A stretch of 6,421 bases of DNA from Chloroflexota bacterium (GCA_016210245.1 JACQUR010000320.1:1-6421); one strand, 5' to 3'. Positions 1-5,555 are shown, counted from the first letter of the stretch. Made by a program: numbers and translations. Notes: generated by a model from the sequence alone, not told the origin.

Positions 1-1
1 C

Positions 2-382
2 GACCTGAATCGGCAGGGCGCGGATGGGTGGCTGGAAGCCTTCCGCCAGGTGCCGCGGGCGGCGGACACGAGCGGGGACGCGGGACTCGACTGGGAGGCG
101 GTGGTGGCGCGGCACGTGGAGCTGCTGGACCCCTATCCGGCGTTGCGGGAGTACTATCTGAGCGATCCGGACTGGCTGGAGACGTACGGGCTGCCGCTGG
201 CGGTGGAGCAGTACGGGCCGGTGGTGGGGGTGCGGCTGCAGCGGGCGACGTTGCAGTTGTGGCTGGAGACGGTGCCGTGGGCGCAGGCCGGGACGGTGGT
301 GGTGGGCAACGGGGGCGACCTGGCCAAGGAAGCCGGGCTGTGGCCGCTGGAGGCGGTGACGCCAGGGACCCCGGGGACCTAA
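2..382 (+). CDS. C-terminal part of an unrecognised protein (5' end outside window)
   Basis: The frame is open from the first base to the TAA at 380-382, giving 126 visible residues. A GTG at 50 could be read as a start, but open sequence continues upstream of it with the same composition and no ribosome binding site is seen there, so this is most likely the tail of a longer gene. The visible part is rich in Trp, Tyr, Leu and Pro and includes 'SDPDWLETYGLPLAVEQYG', then 'RLQRATLQLW', then 'VVVGNGGDLAKEAGLWP'. From memory, tails with a YGLP / QRA-LQ-W / NGGD-AKEAGL pattern occur in predicted secreted proteins of Chloroflexota, but I cannot name the family or a function. No membrane segment or catalytic motif is visible. 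The last residues (TPGTPGT) are encoded by GC-rich sequence that runs into the repeat of the following spacer. Coding is confident; function is unknown. Confidence 0.8.
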   Translation, partial: DLNRQGADGWLEAFRQVPRAADTSGDAGLDWEAVVARHVELLDPYPALREYYLSDPDWLETYGLPLAVEQYGPVVGVRLQRATLQLWLETVPWAQAGTVVVGNGGDLAKEAGLWPLEAVTPGTPGT

Positions 383-408
383 CCCCCCGGCGCCCGGACC
401 TAACCCCC
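375..408 (+). repeat. 13-nt direct repeat over the stop codon
   Basis: GGACCTAACCCCC occurs at 375-387 and again at 396-408, a period of 21 nt. The first copy contains the TAA stop of the upstream gene. The repeat lies just before the 411-435 hairpin, so the two may be parts of one intergenic element. Confidence 0.7.
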
Positions 409-410
409 GA

Positions 411-435
411 CCCCCTTCCCTGCGAGGGAAGGGGG
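411..435 (+). terminator. Perfect 11-bp hairpin after the first gene (terminator or intergenic repeat)
   Basis: CCCCCTTCCCT (411-421) pairs perfectly with AGGGAAGGGGG (425-435) around a GCG loop. It starts 28 nt after the stop codon of the upstream gene. No T-run follows on the + strand (the next bases are GACGAAGGG), so a classical intrinsic terminator is not shown. It may act as a transcript end or stabiliser, or be a copy of a dispersed C-rich intergenic element. The stem is certain; the role is not. Confidence 0.5.
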
Positions 436-497
436 GACGAAGGGCACGGTCGTTCGAGGTCGCATAGTACTTATTGGCTAAACCAGGCGAAATGCCG

Positions 498-526
498 TTG
501 ACGACTGGCGGACTGGCGGATATACT
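498..526 (+). promoter_or_regulatory. Sigma70-type promoter of the two-gene operon
   Basis: TTGACG at 498-503 and TATACT at 521-526 are separated by exactly 17 nt, close to the housekeeping consensus. Transcription would start near 533, giving a leader of about 64 nt before the next gene. ACTGGCG occurs three times here (504-510, 512-518, 524-530), within the spacer and over the -10, which could be an operator. The spacer from 436 to 596 holds no gene that I can support. Confidence 0.7.
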
Positions 527-596
527 GGCGCTCGCCGTTGTTCCCATTGGCGTGTATTGGCTGCACTGGGACTTAACTCTGTGAGAGGCGTGGTAC

Positions 597-1691
597 TTGG
601 GAATGCCGTCTAGGAACGTGCGCCGCGGTGAGGCCAGCGCGACGATAGCCTCCCGGAACAGGGCGTTCTCCCCCCTGGTAGCTCTGATCGCCCTGTTGCT
701 GGCCAGCCTCTTGCCGATTCCTGTTCACGCGCAGGAGTTCGGAGGTGTGGCGACCCTGGGAGATGACCAGGGGCTGCTGGACCGTCTGAGCGTGCAGGTC
801 TCGGCCCTGCCCGCCGCGCCCGAGGGACAGGTGTACCGGGTGTGGCTGTTGAGCCAGGAGCGGCGGCTGGCGCGCCCGGTGGGCGAGCTGGCGCCGGACG
901 AGACGGGAGCGGCCAGTCTGACCTGGAGCCAGCCGGCTGCGGAGAACCTGCTGGGGCAGTACAGCCAGGTGATGGTGAGCCTGGAGGCGCAGGACGACCA
1001 GCCGCAGGCGCAGCCGAGCGGGGCGCTGGTGCTCCAGGGCGAGGTGGACCGGGGGGCGCTGGTGCAGACGCGGCGGCTGTTGTTCCGCTGGCCGGACTCG
1101 CGCTACGGGCTGGCGTCGCTGGAGGGGCTGCGGCGGCTGTCGGGGCTGGCGCTGGTGCAGGCGTTGATCCTGAGGGACGACGCCCAGGCGGAGAACCTGG
1201 GCGGGGCGCAGCGCAAGGCGGAGCACCTGGTGAACCTGCTGGAGGGCCAGTACCTGGTGCAGGGCCAGCCGGGGGGCTTGTTTGGGGACCTGAACCACGA
1301 CGGCAAGGTGGAAGACCCGGGCGACGGGGTGGGGCTGATCCGCTACACGTGGGGGGCGCTGGACCAGGCGCAGATTGCGTGGGCGCAGGCGCTGGACACG
1401 CAGGTAGCGGAGACGGCCCAGGGACTGGCGCCGACGCTGCAGTACGTGCTGGCCTGGGAAGGGTTTGCGCGGGACGCGGGGGTGGAGCTGGCGCAGACGG
1501 ACGACCCCGGGCGGGCGCAGGAACTGGCGGAGGCGCTGGTGACGGCCACGGAGCGGATTGCCGCCGGGATTGAGGCGCGGGGAGACCCGGTGCTGGAGCA
1601 GGTGGCGGCGGATGAAGGGCTGCGCCCGGCCTACGGGCAGGCGGTGGAGTTGGTGCGGATGCCGCTACGGCGGCTCGAGGGAGGCGGTTGA
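597..1691 (+). CDS. Secreted RskA-like domain protein with a single dockerin/EF-hand-like loop
   Basis: This encodes a 364-residue exported protein. The start is TTG at 597, with GAGAGG at 583-588 eight bases upstream; ATG at 603 is the alternative, with a 14-nt gap. An in-frame TGA at 582-584 excludes anything longer. A signal peptide fits residues 1 to about 47, with Arg-rich N-region, hydrophobic LVALIALLLASLLPIPV core and an AxA-like VHA cleavage site before QE. Residues about 50-150 resemble the C-terminal domain of RskA anti-sigma factors: 'VYRVWLLSQ' (79-87), a central 'GELAPDETGAASL', then 'VMVSLEAQDDQPQAQPSGAL' ending in VLQGEV. The cytoplasmic anti-sigma half is absent. The rest is mostly helical and contains 'KAEHLVNLLEG', then GDLNHDGKVEDPGDG (230-244), a Ca-binding loop like EF-hand or dockerin repeats with D231, N233, D235 and G236 in place. 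The acidic residue expected at loop position 12 falls at 13 (D243), and there is one loop, whereas dockerins have two. Its TGA overlaps the next gene's ATG, implying joint production. Molecular role unknown. Confidence 0.85.
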   Translation: MGMPSRNVRRGEASATIASRNRAFSPLVALIALLLASLLPIPVHAQEFGGVATLGDDQGLLDRLSVQVSALPAAPEGQVYRVWLLSQERRLARPVGELAPDETGAASLTWSQPAAENLLGQYSQVMVSLEAQDDQPQAQPSGALVLQGEVDRGALVQTRRLLFRWPDSRYGLASLEGLRRLSGLALVQALILRDDAQAENLGGAQRKAEHLVNLLEGQYLVQGQPGGLFGDLNHDGKVEDPGDGVGLIRYTWGALDQAQIAWAQALDTQVAETAQGLAPTLQYVLAWEGFARDAGVELAQTDDPGRAQELAEALVTATERIAAGIEARGDPVLEQVAADEGLRPAYGQAVELVRMPLRRLEGGG

Positions 1692-1693
1692 TG
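1678..1693 (+). promoter_or_regulatory. Ribosome binding site and TGATG stop-start overlap
   Basis: AGGGAGG (1678-1684) lies six bases before the ATG at 1691. The TGA of the upstream gene (1689-1691) shares its last base with that ATG. This fixes the start at 1691 rather than the in-frame TTG at 1688, and indicates translational coupling of the two genes. Confidence 0.8.
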
Positions 1694-4600
1694 CGCGCGT
1701 CGGTTTCGGGGCTGTCACTGGGTCTGGCAGTTGTGCTGACCCTGGTGGTATTGCTGCCGGCGGCGGGCCAGCCGCCCGCCGCCGAAGGTGCGGAGGTGGT
1801 GGCCGGCGGGACGACGCTCCAGGTCGTCCGCCAGCCGGTCGAGGTCCAGCAAGCGACCAGCGGCTTCCGCCAGTCCGGGCTGGACGGGCAGACGCTGGAG
1901 GTAGGCGATCGGGTGCTGACCGGCCCCGGGGGCCTGGCGCGGCTGACCTTCTTTGATGGCAGCGCGGTGGATCTCTCGCCCGAGGCGGAGATCCTGGTGC
2001 GGCGGTTGGAGCGCCGCACGGGCGGGGACACGAGCGTGGCCGTCGCCCAGGCGCTGGGCACGCTGCTCAGCAGCGTGGCCCAACTGCCCACCGCCAACTC
2101 CAGTTTCCAGGTGGAAACTCCCTCGGCGGTCGTGCGGGTGCGGGGCACCGCCTCCCAGAGCGCAGCCGCCGCCGACGGTCTGGCGGCGCTGAGTGTCGAG
2201 CTGCAGCCGCTGGGTGGCACGGTCGTACAGACGACGATCACCAACAACGGGTTCCAGGTAATCCGCCAGATCAGCGGCAGCTCCGAGGTGGTCGCTGGTG
2301 GCGTGACGCAGCGGGTGGCCCAGGGCGAGATGACGGTGGTGCCGCCACCCCCGCCGCGGCCCGCCGGCCTCCCCACGCGCTCCACGGACGCGCAACCCAC
2401 GCCCGGCGAGGCCGGGACGGGGGCGGGCAGGCTCGATGCGGTCGACCCGCCGCCCATGGACTCTGCCCCGCTCCAGGGCGCAGCCCGGCTGATGGCCGCC
2501 GCGGTCGCGCGCGCGACCCAGCAAGCGGGCACCCCGGGCCTTGCCGCGACGCTCGCCCCGGGGATCACTCCGACGCAGACGGCGCTGCCGATCGGCGGAC
2601 CGCTGGCGCCCACGAGCATCAATATCTGCCACGCGACCGGCGTGGGCACCTACGAGTTCCTGACGCTCGACTCGAACTCGGCCGAGTTCCAGGGACACGC
2701 CGGCCACGCTGGCGACATCATCGGCGTCACCTCGGCCGCGGACTGCGGCGCGCAGAGCGTGACCGTTCCTACCGCTACCCCGGTGCCCACCAGCACCCCG
2801 GTGCCCACCAGCATCCCGGTGCCCACGAACACGCCGCAGCCGACCAGCACGCCGGTGCCGACCAACACACCGGCGCCCACGAGCCCGCCGGCGCCCACGA
2901 ACCCGCCGGCAGAGCCCACGGCGCAGCCCACGTCTCCGCCGCCGGCGCCGACAGCCATGGCGTCCGTTGGCATCGACCCGTTCACGAGCACGATCGCCCC
3001 GGGCGGCACCGGCACAGTGGCCCTCAAGGCCAGCCTGCCCAGCGGCGTCCTCCTGGGCGCGTGGACCGTGGATATCACCTATAACTCGACGGTGCTCCAC
3101 GTCACCTGCACCAGCGCGGTTTCGATCTGTGACCCAACGCCGACAGCTACCCCGACCGCGACGGCTACCATAGCCGCGACGGCTACCACGACGGCGACCG
3201 CAGCCACGACGGCGACTGCAGCCCCGACGGCGACGACAGCTCCGACGGCGACGACAGCCCCGACCGCGACGGCCACCCCACTGGGCACCACCACACTGCG
3301 GATCGCTGGCACCTCTGCCCTGGGGCTCGCGGGCACCCAGACGCTGGCAAGCCTGGGAATCCATGCCCTCGGCGTCGATGGCAACTCCAGTCCCCTCACG
3401 GTGAGCGTCGTCACCTTCACCGACCCGGCCGGCACTGCGATTCCTGTCACCAAGGTCGACGGGTCGATCGCGATCGCGAACCCGACGCCAACACCTACGG
3501 CCACCTCTACCCCAACGGCGACCGCCACGGCGACGGCCACGTTCACGGCGACGGCCACGTCCACGGCCACCGCCACGCGCACGGCCACAGCTACCTCGAC
3601 GGCCACGGCGACGGCTACCGCCACGGCGACGGCTACCGCCACGCTAACGGCCACCGCGACGGCTGCGCCTACGAACACGTCCATCCCGACCGAGACGGCG
3701 CTCCCAACCGCTACGGCGACGGCCACAGCGACCACGGCGCCGACTGCCACGGCGACGGCGACGACGCCGCCGACCGCAACGGCCACGGAGGTACCTACGG
3801 CTACGGCGACCACAGCGCCAAGTGCCACGGCCACGGTAGCGGCCACCGCCACTGCTACGGCGACCGCTGCGGCATGTGCCACTGCGACGCCTACCGTGAC
3901 GGCGACGCCGATGGCGGTGGCCACGGCCCTGGTCAGCATTCAGCCGCCGACCACGACGGTTGCTCAGGGCTGCACGACCACGGTCGCGGTGCAAGTGCAG
4001 ATTCCGGATGGCAGCAACCTGGGGGCCTGGACGATCGACGTTTCCTATGATGCGAGCGTTGTGCTCGGCACGAGTTGCACGTCCACCGTCTCCTCCGGCT
4101 GCAATGCTGCGGCAGCGACCGGACGGGCGACTATCGCGGGCGCGGCCAGCCCCGGGCTCACCGGCCGACAGATCCTGGCGACCCTCACCTTCCAGGGCGT
4201 CGGGGCGGCCGGCAGTTCGAGTGCGCTCACGCTCAACCTGAACGACGGGCTGGCCGATTCCGACACCAACCTGCTCGACTCCGCTACCTCCAACGGCTCG
4301 ATCAGCGTGGTCGCTGGCGCCGCTGCCCCCACGCCTACGGTTGCTCCTACGGCCACGGCCACCGAGGCGCCTGCTGCCACACCTACTGCTACCCAGGTAG
4401 CAACGGCCACAGCCACAGCGACCGAGGTGCCGACAGCCACAGCCACCGTGGCGGCAACCGCCACGGCGACAGCGACCGTGGCGGCAACGGCGACCGCGAC
4501 CGCTACGGCCACCATCTGCCCCACCGCGACGGCCACGGTGACGGCAACGCCGATGGCGGTGGCCACCGCCCTGGTCAGTATCCAGCCGTCTGCCGCGACG

Positions 4601-5074
4601 GTTGCCCAGGGCTGCACGACCACCGTCGCGCTGCAAGTGCAGATTCCGGATGGCAGCAACCTGGGGGCCTGGACGATCGACGTTTCCTATGATGCGACCG
4701 TCGTGCTCGGCACGAGTTGCACGTCCACCGTCTCCTCCGGCTGCAATGCTGCGGCAGCGACCGGACGGGCGACTATCGCGGGCGCGGCCAGCCCCGGGCT
4801 CACCGGCCGACAGATCCTGGCCACGCTCACCTTCCGGGCGGTCGGGGCGGCCGGCAGTTCGAGTGCGCTCACGCTCAACCTGAACGACGGGCTGGCCGAT
4901 GCCGACACCAACCTGCTCGACTCCGCTACCTCCAACGGCTCGATCTCCGTGGTCGCGCCCAGCGCTCCGGCCGCGGCGCAACCTGGCGGAGGGACACTCG
5001 CCGCCGCATCCAGCAGCGGCGCATCCCTGCTCGATCTGGTAGTGCTGGAGCTCGCCAGGTTGATCGGCTTGTAG
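1691..5074 (+). CDS. Secreted FecR / CHATG / triple cohesin-like surface protein
   Basis: This encodes an exported multidomain protein of 1127 residues. Residues 1 to about 26 form a signal peptide (LGLAVVLTLVVLLPAAG). Residues about 38-160 are a FecR domain, with GDRVLTGPGGLARLTFFDGS (72-91) and FQVETP...VRVRGT (139-153), the two hallmark strands. A Pro-rich spacer leads to a Cys-His segment, ICHATG (312-317) followed by GHAGHAGDII (335-344), matching a small motif seen in many secreted bacterial proteins. A Pro/Thr linker spans 358-421. Three cohesin-like beta-sandwich modules follow at about 424-597, 741-875 and 955-1089. Each has a V-x-I-x-P start, a G-(x)n-V-x-V-x-V strand, LGAWT-(V/I)-D-(I/V)-(T/S)-Y, an IAG...GL-(A/T)-G turn and a final NGSISV-type strand. 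Thr/Ala linkers separate them, and module 1 also contains a Thr/Ala insert (about 483-530). Modules 2 and 3 are near-identical. The tail (1090-1127) ends in a Leu-rich amphipathic stretch with no LPXTG or PEP-CTERM motif. In known families, cohesins bind dockerins and FecR domains sense or transmit signals; the function here is inferred only as surface scaffold or adhesion. Confidence 0.88.
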   Translation: MRASVSGLSLGLAVVLTLVVLLPAAGQPPAAEGAEVVAGGTTLQVVRQPVEVQQATSGFRQSGLDGQTLEVGDRVLTGPGGLARLTFFDGSAVDLSPEAEILVRRLERRTGGDTSVAVAQALGTLLSSVAQLPTANSSFQVETPSAVVRVRGTASQSAAAADGLAALSVELQPLGGTVVQTTITNNGFQVIRQISGSSEVVAGGVTQRVAQGEMTVVPPPPPRPAGLPTRSTDAQPTPGEAGTGAGRLDAVDPPPMDSAPLQGAARLMAAAVARATQQAGTPGLAATLAPGITPTQTALPIGGPLAPTSINICHATGVGTYEFLTLDSNSAEFQGHAGHAGDIIGVTSAADCGAQSVTVPTATPVPTSTPVPTSIPVPTNTPQPTSTPVPTNTPAPTSPPAPTNPPAEPTAQPTSPPPAPTAMASVGIDPFTSTIAPGGTGTVALKASLPSGVLLGAWTVDITYNSTVLHVTCTSAVSICDPTPTATPTATATIAATATTTATAATTATAAPTATTAPTATTAPTATATPLGTTTLRIAGTSALGLAGTQTLASLGIHALGVDGNSSPLTVSVVTFTDPAGTAIPVTKVDGSIAIANPTPTPTATSTPTATATATATFTATATSTATATRTATATSTATATATATATATATLTATATAAPTNTSIPTETALPTATATATATTAPTATATATTPPTATATEVPTATATTAPSATATVAATATATATAAACATATPTVTATPMAVATALVSIQPPTTTVAQGCTTTVAVQVQIPDGSNLGAWTIDVSYDASVVLGTSCTSTVSSGCNAAAATGRATIAGAASPGLTGRQILATLTFQGVGAAGSSSALTLNLNDGLADSDTNLLDSATSNGSISVVAGAAAPTPTVAPTATATEAPAATPTATQVATATATATEVPTATATVAATATATATVAATATATATATICPTATATVTATPMAVATALVSIQPSAATVAQGCTTTVALQVQIPDGSNLGAWTIDVSYDATVVLGTSCTSTVSSGCNAAAATGRATIAGAASPGLTGRQILATLTFRAVGAAGSSSALTLNLNDGLADADTNLLDSATSNGSISVVAPSAPAAAQPGGGTLAAASSSGASLLDLVVLELARLIGL
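2762..2953 (+). repeat. Pro/Thr linker repeat between CHATG motif and first cohesin-like module
   Basis: This stretch encodes residues 358-421 as tandem PVPTSTP / PAPTSPP-like units, built from degenerate 12- to 18-nt DNA repeats of the CCGGTGCCCACCAGCACC type. It is probably an extended spacer, perhaps glycosylated on Thr. Its Pro content sets it apart from the later Thr/Ala linkers, so it probably arose separately. Confidence 0.85.
3134..3280 (+). repeat. Thr/Ala low-complexity insert inside cohesin-like module 1
   Basis: About 49 codons (residues 482-530) consist almost only of Thr, Ala and Pro, written with GCGAC / GACGGC-type repeats. The tract follows CTSAVSICDP and precedes TTLRIAG, positions that are nearly adjacent in modules 2 and 3 (CTSTVSSGC...RATIAG). 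It therefore interrupts one predicted beta-sandwich rather than separating two domains. Confidence 0.8.
3482..3910 (+). repeat. Long Thr/Ala linker repeat between modules 1 and 2
   Basis: This 143-codon tract (residues 598-740) is mostly alternating Thr-Ala, encoded by ACGGCN hexamer repeats with scattered Pro, Ser and Glu. Such DNA is prone to slippage, so its length may differ between strains and it may be mis-assembled from short reads. It holds one Cys, shortly before module 2, at a position matched in the next linker. Its reverse strand gives a spurious Val-Ala open frame. Confidence 0.88.
3911..4314 (+). repeat. Tandem module repeat, copy A (cohesin-like module 2)
   Basis: This is the first copy of a segment recurring 642 bases downstream at 4553-4956. 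By eye I count about 20 differences over 404 bases, roughly 95% identity. Uninterrupted identical runs include 3990-4055 and 4061-4179. The shared segment starts at ATGGCGGTGGCCAC and ends after the last strand of the module. Confidence 0.9.
4328..4552 (+). repeat. Thr/Ala linker repeat between modules 2 and 3
   Basis: Seventy-five codons (residues 880-954) are mainly Thr and Ala with a few Pro, Val and Glu. Sub-repeats of the ACCGTGGCGGCAACG type occur twice near 4446-4490. As in the preceding linker, one Cys (in TICPTA) comes shortly before the next module. Confidence 0.85.
4553..4956 (+). repeat. Tandem module repeat, copy B (cohesin-like module 3)
   Basis: This is the second copy of the 3911-4314 segment, offset by 642 bases. 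Protein differences from copy A are few: PPTTT to PSAAT, AVQV to ALQV, DASVV to DATVV, FQGVG to FRAVG, ADSD to ADAD. All three module Cys residues (QGC, TSC, SGC) are kept. Confidence 0.9.
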
Positions 5075-5103
5075 CGGGCGCCTGCCCGCGCCACGGTTGT
5101 TCT

Positions 5104-5144
5104 GGCCGTGGGCAGCCCGGGTGATACCCGGGCTGCCCACGGCC
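5104..5144 (+). terminator. 19-bp perfect palindrome after the operon
   Basis: GGCCGTGGGCAGCCCGGGT (5104-5122) and its exact complement at 5126-5144 flank a GAT loop, starting 30 bases after the stop of the cohesin-like gene. A smaller hairpin, GCGGGC-GCCT-GCCCGC (5074-5089), precedes it and is followed by a short T-rich stretch (GGTTGTTCT). No T-run follows the large stem, so it may be a non-canonical terminator, a transcript stabiliser, or an intergenic repeat copy. Confidence 0.6.
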
Positions 5145-5177
5145 GAAGCGTCCAGCGATTCGCCCCCTCCCACGCGG

Positions 5178-5210
5178 GGCAGGACAGGCACAACGGGGCC
5201 TGGCCCTGCC
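5178..5210 (+). repeat. Imperfect hairpin in the spacer before thiC
   Basis: GGCAGG (5178-5183) pairs with CCTGCC (5205-5210), and inside it CAGG (5185-5188) pairs with CCTG (5199-5202), with a small internal loop. No coding sequence is supported around it. It may be part of the hairpin-rich intergenic element that continues to about 5300. Confidence 0.45.
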
Positions 5211-5234
5211 AGTGAGCAGGTCTTGCCGTGGAGT

Positions 5235-5298
5235 CGTAGGGGGCGACAGAGCCGTCTGCCCCTACGGCTTGCGGCGGGTGGACAGGGCCGTCCGCCCC
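5235..5298 (+). repeat. Two related hairpins in tandem (intergenic repeat)
   Basis: The first hairpin pairs CGTAGGGG (5235-5242) with CCCCTACG (5259-5266). The second pairs GGGTGGAC (5276-5283) with GTCCGCCC (5290-5297), with one G-T wobble. Their cores match: GACAGAGCCGTCTGCCCCTACG against GACAGGGCCGTCCGCCCCGACG differs at three positions. They look like two diverged copies of one short palindromic unit. The remainder of 5145-5367 shows no gene. Confidence 0.6.
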
Positions 5299-5367
5299 GA
5301 CGACCACCGCGCACAGAAACCTGCCAGACCCCCAAGCTTGCGGGCAGGTGTGCCGTGCTGCTCGACC

Positions 5368-5376
5368 TGCTATACT
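5368..5376 (+). promoter_or_regulatory. Extended -10 promoter for the thiC transcript
   Basis: TGC directly followed by TATACT (5371-5376) forms an extended -10 element, and no convincing -35 lies 16-18 nt upstream. Transcription would begin near 5383, about 33 bases before the riboswitch P1 helix, which fits a riboswitch leader. Confidence 0.55.
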
Positions 5377-5415
5377 TGGGCTGGCGCCGACAGGCGCAAC
5401 AACCGAAGAGGCGAC

Positions 5416-5546
5416 CGGTACGCTGGGGGAGCGAGCAGCTGAGAGGCGGGGTCAGGCCCACCAACCCCTCGAACCTGATCTCGGGAAGCCGCACGGGACA
5501 CGACGAGCGTCCGCGGAGCGGAAAACGAGCGTAGGGAATGCGGCCG
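5416..5546 (+). ncRNA. TPP riboswitch (THI element) controlling thiC
   Basis: The conserved core is present in order: GGGGGAGC (5425-5432), GCTGAGA (5438-5444), ACCCC (5464-5468), GAACCTGATC (5471-5480) and GCGTAGGGAA (5529-5538). P1 can be drawn between 5416-5424 and 5538-5546 with small bulges, and P2 between the G-run and ACCCC. The arm between CTGATCTCG and CGAGCGTAGGGAA is larger than usual. CTCG/CGAG closes it, then CCGC (5489-5492) pairs with GCGG (5512-5515), enclosing GGAC (5496-5499) with GTCC (5509-5512, sharing one base with the outer stem). The ligand, thiamine pyrophosphate, is known for this family, and the thiC gene downstream agrees. Binding is expected to switch expression off. 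Confidence 0.95.
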
Positions 5547-5555
5547 AAGGACGGT

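Noticed and set aside
610..2649. Long open frame of 679 codons on the - strand
   Set aside because: It lies opposite two well-supported + strand genes, is Pro/Ala/Ser/Arg-rich low-complexity sequence with no recognisable domain, and has no ribosome site. It is a shadow of GC-rich coding sequence.
3079..3939. Val-Ala repeat protein (286 codons) on the - strand
   Set aside because: It is the reverse reading of the ACGGCN repeats encoding Thr-Ala linkers, which automatically yields Val-Ala in antisense.
2762..4552. Possible CRISPR array in the repetitive region
   Set aside because: The repeats are in-frame, variable Thr/Pro/Ala codon units without constant repeats or unique spacers of fixed length.
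5320..5348. CCTGCC / GGCAGG inverted repeat around CAAGCTTG, next to the thiC promoter
   Set aside because: Six-base arms 17 nt apart are weak evidence for an operator, and the riboswitch already accounts for regulation.
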